DNA of 64,000 nt, from contig JAMXBD010002759.1 in assembly GCA_024138025.1 (NCBI GenBank), forward strand, positions 1 through 64,000. The letters are read 5' to 3'. The stretch comes from Combretum micranthum (taxonomy: Eukaryota > Streptophyta > Magnoliopsida > Myrtales > Combretaceae). Shown here piece by piece: positions 34,493 to 46,900 of this stretch. Within the stretch, counting starts at the first letter, position 1, and each line of letters starts with the position of its first letter. The notes beneath the pieces were generated by a model. The model saw only the letters and a program-made list of their open reading frames with translations, had not been told where the DNA came from and ran no database searches. A program made the position numbers and the translations under genes.

Positions 34493-35484
34493 TGACTATA
34501 TCTCTTCCTTAAACTTGGAATAAGTCATTTTTTTAATCAAACTTACATTTAAGGCCAGCATACACAGGGGATTAGGTATTATTGTTTAATGAATTAATCA
34601 AGACACATGGTTAGAGAAGTGGTCAGCTTTGAACATGGGTCGTCAATTAGGGGTCGGTAAGGTTTAGCTAGTCAATCTTTCAGTCTAGTTCATCCATCTT
34701 CTCCAGTCATCTACTTCGATTAATTTTAATGAAATGGAGTGTTTTTAAAGTTTCTCCTATGTACTTCCTTCTAAGTTCAATTTTTAAACCAATTTAATAA
34801 TGTAGTTCTTAAAAACAGTTATTGAGTTCCTTACCTTAATCTAAGTATAGCTTTATTATCTTAATTGTTAACCAAAAACACTAATTCCTTGCTCTAAATC
34901 TCCTAAAATACGATGCTGTCTTTGCATATCTTCTAATCTCCATCTTTAGTTTCTTTGATATCCTATCAAAGAATTACTTTAATTAGGATCATTGAATAGT
35001 TTACCAAATCTAAGAATAATGTTTCTTACAACTCTTACCTTTCTTAGAAGGTATGAACAAGGTTTTATATAGAGGAAACCTAGGAAAGTCTTTCTTAGAA
35101 GGTGAGATTTTCTTTTAAAGAAAGTACAAGATAATTTAAGACAACGAGGCTTTGGCAATTTGATATTTTTCCATTACTTATGAGAAGATTTGGGGGATAT
35201 ATCATATAATATACATCTAATGTTCCTTATATGAGTAATATTTGGAATAGTAGTTTAATGTTGTGTCAAGTAGCGATTTCAAGATGACTCTATTAATCAA
35301 CATTTTATTAATATTCAATCAACATCATCCTTGAAATGACTAAAAACCATATATAAACGCAATCCACTAGTTATGAAAAACTCAATTAGTTCTAAGAAAG
35401 TCTTAGAGTAGGGAGTTTCTTTTGTGGTCTTTAAAATTAGGGATAAAGTGATGCTTTTAAAATCATGTGAATCCATAGGTGTGC
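34493..35484. other. Unassigned interval with a minus-strand TATA-like site and a short hAT tail
   Basis: On the minus strand CCTCTATATAAAACC (35063-35077) followed by TTGTTCATACC looks like a plant TATA box, possibly from an old LTR. At the right end (about 35450-35484) weak similarity to the hAT sequence around 8700 suggests it belongs to the fragment continuing at 39307. No gene is seen. Confidence 0.35.
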
Positions 35485-38400
35485 TGAAATACCCAAAACC
35501 TTTACCTGAGTTTAAAAAAAATTTAAAAATTAAGTTTAGATAGATTAAATAAGTCAAATGAATTATAGAAAATAATTAGACAAGCTGATATAATTAGATT
35601 AGTAATCAATTAAGTTGAAATTTGAAATTTGAAATTTCAGTTCCTAAACCCCCAAGTGAAATATCCAAAATGCCAATGCATAATTAATTGAATATATATA
35701 TATTGAATTGATTAAATTATGAATTTTTTAAGAGTTTTGTTGATGAAAATTTAATGTGTTAGTGTAAAATTAATATATGTTATGTTTGCTTGAAACATAG
35801 AACTTTTAGTGAATAACTAATTAATAGAATTTAATGAGTTAGTGTGATTTAATATTAGTAGTGAATTTTATGATTTGTGTGTTAGTAGTGTATTCTATGA
35901 TTTATGTGTAAATATGATATGTATATTTGATATTGTTCAAATTAAGTTTTAAGAACAAACTCAACCTAAATCCAAATACTAAACATAGTAGAAATTTTGG
36001 TTAAAACAAAGCCCAAAGCCCTTTCTTTTACTCTTTAAAATCTGCCCCAAAAGTCAATAAGTTAAGGATAAATATAACTCTTATTTTTGCAAAAATCATA
36101 AAGCAAAACAGATAAAAAAAATAGACCCAAAAACAGACCAAAATTCTTAGGAAATTTCAAGCTTATTTTCCTAACCTTTCTAAACAAGTTTTCTTGCTCA
36201 AATCACCAAGAATTCACTCCCAATCATCATATACAAGTTTAAGGTAAGTCTACATGTATTTTTGTGATGATTTATAGCCTTTTATTTCATGAATTTTCTG
36301 TCAAAAGCTAGTTCATGGTAGATTTCAAGTAATCTTGATATGTTGAGTTGTTGAGAAAACTTTTAGATTCTTGAAGTTGTAGTATATGATTTCTAAGTGT
36401 GGTTGTTGAGTACAAGAAGTGTTGAAGTGTTTAGAGATAGATGAGTGATGGTAAGACAAGTGATTGCATGTGTAGGAGTTGTATTGAGATATTATGTGTG
36501 TTGATGATGATGAAGAGTGTTTTTAAAAGTGGGTTAGGAAGTTGTTTGATGCTTGAAATATGAAGTTCATACATGTTTTGAGTTGTTAAGAGCATATAGT
36601 ATGGTGTATGATACTTGTTTAGTGTTTTAGTTGAGGTAGGATATGATAAAAGTAATTAAAAATCAAGTTTGAAACAAAGGAAATTCAAAAAAATTCAAAC
36701 ACCATGTTTGGGAAGGTGTATGGGCCATTCACTTTTGATACAATATGTATGGGAGGGTGTTTCACCCACTGACACTTCATACACCTTTTGAAACACCATG
36801 TATGATAAGGTGTTTCATTTTCTGACCTTATTTCGCATGTTTCTGGGCCCAAATAGCTTGCCATACACCTTATATGGTACCTTGTTTCATTTTCTGACCT
36901 TTATTCGCTTTTCCCCTAAGTTGAAACGGCATCCCATACACCATGTATGTTATCATGTTTCATTTTTTTATTTTTCATGTGTTGTTTTTCCCTGAGTTCA
37001 TACACCCTACATACGGCATGTATGGGAAAGTGTATGGTTCGTATAGCTTGTCATACACCCTACATACGGCATGTTTGGTTTTCTCTAGTGCAACATTGTT
37101 TCTTATTTTGCTCATAACTTTTTCATCCAATCTCGGATTGAGGTGATTCAAAAGGATACAAAAAGCATAAAAAGATATCTATAACTTTTATGTTTTAAGT
37201 TTTCACAAAACCAAAAAGTATCAAGACTGAAATTTTTATTCTTTCCAGCTGCTACATTTTTCAAACAAAGTTGAAAACTTGTTTTACTAGTTAAATGTGT
37301 GTAGTTAAATATAATATGAATCTTTTAGGACTAAAATGAAATAGATAAATGATATTTAATATGTTACATTCGTTGAATGATATAATTAAGCATGAGTTTA
37401 GTGAATTTATAGATTTAATAAATAATTAGATTTCACATAGAGTTGGATAAAAAACGAACCTAGCTAATAATCTAAGTTCAACTTGGCTTAATCAACTTGA
37501 ATGAACTAAAATAAATTAAATTGATTAATTTTAATCAATTTGGCTAAGATTAAGTTAAGATAGACTTAAGTTAACATAAACCTTAAATATAAAATGAGCT
37601 TAGCTATTTAATCTAAGTCCAACTTGATTAAATAGATTTTAGTAAGCCAAAATGAACTAGATTGACTAAGTTTAATTATCTTAGCTTAGTAATTGGATTA
37701 AATGATTTATTCTAATCAATTTGACTAGGATTTAGTTAGAATGAGTTAATAGTTAATAATTAGTTTAAGTTAATGAGATAGGATAACCTTAGATTAACAT
37801 GGTGAATATGTTGTTCCAAATGTATGTTTGTTTCGAATATGAATGTCTTATTTATGTTTTTGTAACAAAATACTATAATCAAAGAGAAAAGGAATACGTT
37901 GATAGACAAAAGAGAACTGTCCATATTTTAGCAGGGCGATTTTTGCATCCATAGCGGGGTTCTTATTTAGTGTCTGATCAAATAGGGTTTTAATAAAAGT
38001 TTAAGATAAATGGATAATTTCTCTAATTTCTTATACAGTTTAAATTCTTAAACATATATTGAGTCTAGCTTTTGAATCTTCTGGATTATCTTCTAAAATG
38101 GATTATGATCTACCCTCTGTCTCTAATCGGATTTCATATATATAAGGTACGCAGTAACTTGCGTGTTGTATACTAGGATAGGCATTTAAAATGGATTACA
38201 AACTTAAAGACGGCTTAAGTAATGAGTGTTGTTTATGCTTGTGCCGTTGAATCCTGTCCGAGGAGCAGCAACCTTGTCCGAGCAGACACAATAGTTTAGG
38301 CACTTAAGCCACCCCCGTCATGATGCAATGACATTTGTAGATGGCTCGACCAGTAGCCAATGGGGTAAATAGTATCGATGTAACATCTATCTTGATTAAT

Positions 38401-39306
38401 GAGAAGTAATATATTGGGATTCACATTTATGGGACCGATTGAACCTTTTTATATTATGGACTGAGATAGGCAGAGTGTGTGTAATAGTTGTAGACCCTAG
38501 ATGAGGCTTCTATTCTTTTTCGGTTATATCATCTAGGAGATATAGGTATTCGGACTGCCTATGTCAACCTCCTAAGCGTCATGTGGTTACTCAGGATCCT
38601 CAAGTTTTCAGTGGCTTGTTCCGGAGTGTGAATGCTCCCATGTTGCTTGTTTTATTAAAATAAAGGATAATAAATTGCTATTTGTTGCATTACATTTAGT
38701 TAGGCTTATGTGCCATTCTATGGGTGTCGGTGTTACTGTGTACTGAGCTTCGGCTCATTGTTGTCGTTATTATTCTTTTTCCAAGAGTTAAGGATGTTGA
38801 TGATTTGATGATCATGAAGATGATTATTGTTATTGTTGATGATGATTGATGAAGATGATGTTCGTCTTGAGTTTAGGCGACGTTGAATGAGTAGAGTGGG
38901 TTTAGGACCATGGATTTCTTTTATATTTATTTTTGTTTTGTTATAGAGCTGGATTTATCTTTAAAGTCTGTATTTACTTTAAGGGCCTGGCTTTGACCCC
39001 ATGTTTTATATTTAAAGATTTAAAGCTTTGTTTACCATCATGAAATGTATATGGGATATCTGATGGTATGATTTTGTAATTGATAGTTAATCTACTCATG
39101 AGAGTAGTTTTTGAAATGTTTTTGTAGAGTTTATTTTGTGAAACGTAAATCCAGTTAAACATAACAAATGAATTATTGGATTTCATCAATTAAAAATTTG
39201 TTAGCAATGTTCGAAATAAACATATCATTCTAGAAAGCCTGAGCGTGTAATACATAAAGTATTATATATGGCAATAATGCCTTTAATTAAATTTTAGAGC
39301 GTTACA
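35485..39306 (+). mobile_element. Family-A solo LTR (A2), 3.82 kb, perfect TSD
   Basis: Begins TGAAATACCC and ends GAGCGTTACA. TSD TGTGC at 35480-35484 and 39307-39311 is perfect. AGTTTAGATAGATTAAAT (from 35534) matches the reverse complement of LTR A1 near its 48300 end. The part with GGTACGCAGTAACTTG and GAGCTTCGGCTCATTG (38149-38760) matches the gypsy LTR at 59040-59640 in reverse. It has no internal domain and is inserted in a hAT fragment. Sense direction is left to right. Confidence 0.87.
36695..37080. repeat. CATACACC/CATGTATG near-palindromic array in LTR A2
   Basis: Units such as CACCATGTATGATAAGGTG, CATACACCTTATATGG, CATACACCATGTATG and CATACACCCTACATACGG (twice) recur over about 390 bp, with shared spacers TTTCATTTTCTGACC. 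Units vary in length and are not CRISPR-like. Confidence 0.75.
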
Positions 39307-39760
39307 TGTGCTACAAGGTATGAACCGGAGCTATACTTAGATGATGAATGATATAAGATGGTTGTATTGAATATATTGAGTTACTGGAAAGCTAAGTGAT
39401 TCTGGCATTCTTCAGTCATACAAATCGGACTAGATGATATCTTAAGCATACTCTTATTTACTATTGCTTCGGTATCTACATTTAGTTCACGAGGTTGAAT
39501 CTTTAATGGGTATTACTGTTTATTGAAACAAAAAACTATTAATGTCCTTTTATGTACAAATGATTGATTTTGTGGAGAAGAATGTAGTAAAACTAACTAT
39601 TTTCATAAAATTTCAACATTATATATTTTTATTGATATAATTTTTTTTATCATAAGTTATTCAAATGTCTTCTTTAAAAACCAACAAAAAAAAATTATGA
39701 TGAATTTGAAAATCACCACCAATAATACCATTCCTTTTATGCTATACTTCAATTTAATAG
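39307..39760 (+). pseudogene. hAT transposase C-terminal fragment
   Basis: It parallels 8730-9170: TRYEPELYLDDE, LNILSYWKAK and the dimerisation-like ILLFTIASVSTFSSRG, with stops after DDE, after KAK and after SRG, then a terminal segment with KITTNN-like coding. The upstream part is cut by LTR A2; only about 35 bp before that LTR (35450-35484) may belong to it. No element ends were recognised. Confidence 0.78.
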
Positions 39761-41389
39761 AACATAGTGAATTTAACACTTTGAATCATAATGTTGACTA
39801 GGGATAGTTTAGAGATAAAAGACAGAGTGTAAATGAGTTTTTGACATGATTGATTCATCTAGATGCTCCATTTTTTTCCTCCCATTAGTTTGATTTGTTT
39901 TATTACTTAAAAAAATAAAGTAAAGAAAAAAGAAGAAAAGTAAAAAATAAAAAGAATTAGGAAATACTTAAAAAGTAAAAAGAAATGAAAATATAAAATA
40001 TAAAAAATTAGGGATTACTCAAAAAGGAAAAAGAAAGATGAAAAATGAAAATATAAAAAATAGGTTGTGTTGGTGTCCATGGTGGTCATCGGGGGGTCCA
40101 TTTGATTTTTCCTAAGTTGAAACGGCTATTAGAAATCTAAATTACATATGCAATTTAATAAACTATGGGTCTCCTAATAAAATTATACTAAGTTTTAGAC
40201 TTAGCATGGTTTATTTAATTTTCCCTAATTTTCATAAAAAAAAAAAAAAGATAGAACATAGGGGCTTTTTTAACAGAACCTAATTGGATTCAAATTGATT
40301 ATTTTATTGCAAAACTAGACAATGAAAATTATTTTTGATAATCAGCTTAATTTTTTATTCATAAAATAACACACAATTCCAAGAGATGGAAGCTTTATAC
40401 TTCATTCAATTTAAAATGGCTATTTTATGGGTATTCAAAATTCAGAACTAAAACGAACAATGGGATTTGTTTAATAAATTATTTTGAAAATTATTCGCTG
40501 ACATTTGTAAATTAGATTTTTTATGTGTTAAAGGGATAAGTTCATTTTTTATAATTTTGGATGAGCTCAGGCCAACTATTTGCATAAGTATTAAACTTGA
40601 GCGAGTCTAAACCATTCACTTTTTTATTTAGGGATTTAAAATTATTCGCTTCGTATCGGAATTTAAAATCTCTAAAGTGACAACAATAGCTTTTTTTGGT
40701 TTCTTATAATTTGGAGCATATTACCACATGTGATCATTTTTGTTGGATTCAAGTACCGACTTTTAAAAAATTTTGCTTCGAATGTTGGGTATGCAGTTTT
40801 TAAAAGATTAGGGGTCTGTGCAATTTTATAAGATTTTAAGAGATGTTCATAAAATTTACTCTTTATTTATTTATTTATTTTAACTTTGTCACGATACTTG
40901 TAGATATGGGACTCTATGGCACATTTGGTAAGCCGGAATGGGCTAAAATGGAATCGCGATTCCAGCTTCCATTCCCTTTCCCAATGCTTGGAAGCGTTTT
41001 TAGAAGACGGAATCTTGATTTCATTCCAGTCTTATTAATTGTACGTAGTGTGATTACATTTTTATCCTATCATATATTCATATTTTGCATTTATTACAAA
41101 GGACATTCCATATAATTACACTTTTTAGTCATTCCATTCCATGTAATCTTCTAAACATAGGAATGGATTTGTTATTCTCAAACTCATTCCCTGCCATTCC
41201 AATACATTTCATTCCAAATCATTCTTGCATACCAAACATGACATTATAGTATATGTACATAGATAAACTTAGACCCCATTTGTTTTGAGGAAAAGTATTT
41301 GTTAATGAAAATAGATTTTCATTGAAAAAGTTTTCTAGAAAATTAACACATTTTCAAATATTTGGCTAATCATTATGTGTGTGTTTCAG
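39761..41389. other. Unassigned AT-rich interval with a purine tract and a MITE
   Basis: A purine-rich stretch (AAAGAAAAAAGAAGAAAAG-like, 39905-40070) is followed by noncoding AT-rich DNA and the MITE-like element at 40920. An A run lies at 40238-40251. No gene is seen. Confidence 0.45.
40920..41240. mobile_element. MITE-like element with GGAATGG-rich ends
   Basis: The left end CACATTTGGTAAGC and the reverse complement of the right end, CATGTTTGGTATGC, are inverted. Both arms are full of GGAATGG/CCATTCC words. No convincing TSD was found, so the exact ends are uncertain. Confidence 0.6.
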
Positions 41390-41605
41390 TTGCTGTGTAC
41401 TCTAAAATAGAAATTACATGTAAGTTGATCGAATATTTTTTTAAAAGGAATTAATTGTATAAAAATCGAGTATACAAACCAATTATCCATATCATATTAA
41501 TTAATTAATTAATTAGCATAAGGTCTTATGTAATATAAGGCATTTGGGTTATCATTGGATTGAATCCATTTAGGATAACTGGGCTTAGGTGGTTTAGACT
41601 AAAAT
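41390..41605 (-). mobile_element. Gypsy D 3' LTR, lower fragment
   Basis: GTAAGTTGATCGAATA and GGGCTTAGGTGGTTTAGACTA match 59660-59757 of the 5' LTR. To the left the match stops near 41390, so the part corresponding to 58482-59640 (with the LTR terminus) is gone. To the right it is interrupted at 41606 by the inverted family-B LTR and resumes at 49561. Confidence 0.75.
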
Positions 41606-43944
41606 TGTAAACCTCGGAAATTTTTTACATTAGTACATGACTCTAAAATAGAAAGTATGAACTAGTTAGTAAACCTAGAACTCAACAAAAATCTAAGAAT
41701 AGATCAATGAGTTGAATTTGACTGGATTAGGATCTAAAAGCCGAATAAAGAACTTCTTTGACCCTAATTGATACTAAAAACGAGATTTCGTATCTTGAGC
41801 TGATAACTCAAGATCTAATTAAAGGTAACCCAAATTTTCAAACCCCGAAACTTGTCATACAAATAGAAATAGATAGAAAAATATAAATACAGAGATTAAA
41901 TGGCTACTATTGAACTCAACAAAGACTTGAGACTAGAACGATGAGTAATAATGAGCCTATACATAGATTTAAACACTAAATCAAATATTCCTAGATAGTA
42001 TTAAACACTACTAATAAGATTTCATAGTAGGTATCGAAATTCTAAGATTTATAGATAATTTAGCTAATATATCAAATGCGATAATGAGTAGATAACCAAC
42101 TATACTTATAGATAGGAAACGATAACCTAAAAATAAACCGTTAGGATTATAAATACACAATAAAAATATAAACAGATGCAAAACTAATAATCTAGACTTC
42201 AAATAAATATTTGAATCGCACCATTATTTTAGTTAGCATATTCTTAAGCTATTGGAGCCTAAAATAAAAATTGACCTAATAAACTTAGGAAACCTTAATT
42301 GCGGGAGATAAATTCTAAAAACAATTAATCACATAAACTTAAAACTCAAAATTGTATCTTTCGACAATCTAAAAATTTTCTAGAATCCTATAAAAATTCT
42401 TTTAGACAAAAACTTTTAAATATTCGCTATGTCGTACCCGATTAACTTAATAAACTACCCTAAAATTTAGATAATTATTATCTAATTAATATTATTATAT
42501 ATATACATGCAGGATCGGTTCCAATTTGTATCAAATGTAGTGGGTGTAGATTTCCTTGAAATATGAGAACCGAAATGCATGAAGAATCATCCAAGTTTTC
42601 TACAAAAGGTCAACAAATTCAACTCATAAACAAATCAATTGTTGTCACCTCAACTTCCTCATTAAATGCAGCCAATACCACTTGATAAAACAAAGCACAA
42701 ATATGGAACAATCTGGAGCAAATCTCGAATGAAAACCGTCCTCTCTCCTTCTCCTATATATGTGATTATAACTCAAAATGAACAAGCAAACAAACTTCAT
42801 TTATTCTCAAAGTTTCCAGATCAAACAAACTCCCAACTAGCAACCAAATTGACCTGAAAACAAAATCCAACTCATCCTAAACATTTCAGCTCGGATCAAA
42901 CAAAAAACTTTACTAAAAACACTCAAGTTGGTAACAAGGTAAGTTGAATTGTTTTGGTTTGTTGTTTGTTAAAAATAATGATTTAAACTAACTTCTGATG
43001 AAGGATCATTACCAAACCAAAAACAAGCCTCGAATTTCACCAAACAAGCTCAAACGAGGTAAAATTCAAAAACCCCAGTTGCACTCCTTTTGATTCGAAA
43101 ATCATGGAATATGTAAATAAAAATGTGTTATAAGTTGTTTAATGTCTATATATATCATATACAATCACTTAGGAATGATTTAGGAGTGTTTCTAATGTGT
43201 TAAAAGCAAGAAAATGGAATCAAACCGAGGTGGAAGACGCGTGAACAGTACTAGGGTTCTTCTTCCCAAATGAGCACGAGTTGGTTTTTCCCTGTGCACC
43301 AGCCGTGTTTCGCGTTTTTTACATGAGCACAGGAGGAACACGGGCATGTTCCACCCCGTGTACCTCTCAGCAACATATTTTATAAAAAAAAAAAATTTAA
43401 ACCGAGTTATTTAAACTAAATAATATAATAAGTATTATTACAAATATTATTAACATTATTATTATTTTTATTTATTTATTATATGTATTATTAGGAATGT
43501 ATTATTATTAGTATTTTAGTAATTGTAATTATAAAATATTGAGTTTAAAATTAAAATTTGCAATACTAATAAATATATGGTATTTAAATAATATTAATAT
43601 TATTAATTATGGACATTGATATAATTATTATGTATTTTTAATATTAATAGTATTATGGAAAGTCTACTACTAATATACAACTACTAGCAATAAAATCCTT
43701 GATATCTTACTATTATAGTTATTTATATTATTATTAATATTATTACTGCCTCTAACAACAAAATTAAAAGTATTTTTAATTAACAATATTGCTGGAATTA
43801 TTGTTTTTAGATATTTGTATACTTAATATTCATAATTAAAACCTAAAAGCTAAACTTAAAGCTATTTCAATAATATTGCTACTAATATTGACTTTCATGA
43901 ATATGATTTTTTTGAATTACTATTAATCTTAATTATATGATGAA

Positions 43945-43975
<31 letters not shown>

Positions 43976-46900
43976 GTAACGGAAAAAAGATAATACTATT
44001 AATATTTTTGAAAATAATTTTCAAATTTATCAAATCTTAATATTATTAATTTTATTATCATTATAGATAAATTTAATAAGTTTTACAAGAAAAGTTATAA
44101 GTATAGTAATTACCAAGTATTTATTTAAATGCATACATATAAACATATGTATAACAATGGAAATTTAAATAATCTAAGTTTATGAATAAAAGGATATCTT
44201 TACATTATGAGAAAATTTTATCAAATAAATCAAAAGAAAACCGATAGTTCTAAACAATAATAAATAGATATGAGTTACTATTCTAAGTCAAATAAGGAAC
44301 AATATAAACATAACAATAATAACTATCAAAACGAGCTAACTAAATATCAAATTTTCGAGTACCCGATGAATATACATATAAGCATCAAACAAGATCAAGA
44401 AAAACAACATGAAAATAAATATGAACTAATACTTAATTATCACAAGACCATTAAAGGACCAATATAGTACTAGAATGAAAACCCAACTTCAATATAGGAC
44501 ACTTAGACACTCATAGGAGTTTAATCATATAGTTTGTGACATTGATGAATATATTAATCATCTCAATAGGTAACCTGTGTACTTGTGAGGATTTTGTAAA
44601 GACCCGACATGCTCAATTCTAGAATTAAGCACGCCACGTCCCCAACCACGTATAACTCTTACGAATTATACGTAAGGTTGTCTTAAAAGAAGGTGTTTAT
44701 GTTGAACATTGCTATCCGATTTTAGGTTATGAAATCATTTAGTTAGATTTTCAGATAACTGGATTTAGCAGCAGAAATAAATTTTAATAAAAACATTTCT
44801 ACATAAAAGCATTTCAAACTTTCACTATTACAAGTGGAAAAACTTTTACTTAAACAAATATTTGCAAAAGCTTATTTAATAAAACATGGGCACTAACAAG
44901 CCCTTAAATGAAAATACAAATTTATAAATAAATCCACTCCCTATAAAATAAATAAAAGAAGAAACAAAACAACTAAACTACTCAACACTCCTAACTCACA
45001 TCACTCATCCACAATCCTTCCCGAGTCAACGAAAGCACCCAAATACTCGACACAGCATCATCAATAGCAACAACATCATCATATCATCATCTCATCATCC
45101 ATCATCACCAACATCAACAAGAACTCATCATCATCAACTTCATCAACATCATCTTTATCAACCACAAAACCTGAAAAAGAATAACAACAACAAGAATGAG
45201 CCGAAGCCCAGTACACAGCAACACAATCACACACGGAGTGACACACGAGCTTAACTAAATACAATGCACAATTAACAAGTTATTATCTTTCTTTAAAGTA
45301 AACAAATCAACACGGGAGTATTCAAGCTCCGGGCATCAAGGATCTAGTATCACGTCCGCCTCCCTGAGTGGTCCCTACTATTCATACAGACTAGGCAGCC
45401 CACCTTCCGGCGTAGCCCTTAATACTAGGGGATCCTAAGTAACGTATCATGACACTCAGGGGGTTGATATAAGTTGTTCGGGGACTTATACCATCCTAGA
45501 TAAATTTACCGATAAGAAAAATAGCTTCATCCAGGGTTTCTAGCCGTTACCCATCTCTACTTAGACTCAGTTCATAACATGAATATAGTTCACCCGTTCC
45601 CATAAACGTTGAACTAAACCATGGTACTTCCCCTAAGTTTAAGTAGATGTTACGCCGATACCAAATACCCCGTCGACTACCCGCTGAATCACTTATGAAA
45701 GTCATTTCAAATGACAGGGGTGGTTCTAGTGCCTAAACTACCATGCCCCTAAACTGAGCAAGGTGCCGCTCCTCGAACCAGATTCAACGACGTAAAAGAT
45801 AATCAACACTCATCAATTATTAAGTCAAGTTTAAGTTCTTAATTTATTTTAGATGTCTATCCTAACATCCAACACACAAGTTACTGCGTACCTTATATAC
45901 GAAATCCAAACAGAGTCTCAGAAGGAATTCCAGAAGATAAATCAGATATCCAATTTTGTTAAGGAAAGAGTTCGTATAAGAAACTAAACTAAACTAATCA
46001 TCCACTTCATCAAAATCATATAAGAACTTAAACTATTTATCCAATCATCTCAAACTCATTTTATTAAATCCTATTTGATCAGACACTAATATGGAACTCC
46101 ACTATGGCTGCGAATATCGCCCCGCCAAAATATGGACAGTTCTCCTTTGTCTGTCAAAGTAATTCTTTTCACTTTAATTATAGTTTCTTATCACAAAACA
46201 TAGCATATATAAGGCATTCATATTCAAAGCAAACAAACATTTGAAACAACATATTCCCATATTATTCAAAGATCATCCTAATTTATTCATCTAAGCTAAT
46301 TATTAGCTATTAACCCATTTCAGCTTAACCTTAGCCAAATTGTTTAGAGTTAGTCATTTAATCTAAAACTAGTTCAAGTTGATTAACTTAAGTAATCTAA
46401 TTTTTTTTAGCTAATTCAAGCTCCTTTAGTCAAGTTGAACTTAGATTCATTACTAATTCATTATACATGTAGGATCTGTGTCAACTTGAACTCACCTAAA
46501 CTTAAATTTAGCTAAATTAATTAACCTTAATCATTTAGCTCAAAAACTAAGTCAAAGATGGTTAAACTAACTCAATCTAATTCATTTTAACTCATTCAAG
46601 TCTATTTAATCAAGATGAACTTAAGTTTGTTAACTAAGTTCATTTAAGTTCAATAGCTAATCATAAGAACAAATAATAAACAAGGTAAAACAATTGAAGA
46701 AAAACACCACTTAAAACATACTAAATCTTAAGCTTAACATCAGGGAAATTCAAATAAAATTCATATAAATACATAACTCATCATTTATATACTTTCCAAG
46801 ATCATTTAGTTTCACTAAGTCATCACAACATCATAAATCAAGCAATGGAAATCATATATACAATATAACTAGTTTTAGCTTAACACTCATAAACAACCAA

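Noticed and set aside
36798..37146. Two overlapping ORFs, and a possible CRISPR-like array
   Set aside because: Repeats are imperfect near-palindromes of unequal length inside an LTR of a plant genome; spacers are not unique and the ORFs reflect the repeats.
35657..39306. LTR A2 starting at TGAAATATCC near 35656
   Set aside because: That start gave no TSD. TGAAATACCC at 35485 gives a perfect TGTGC duplication and matches LTR A1 beyond it.
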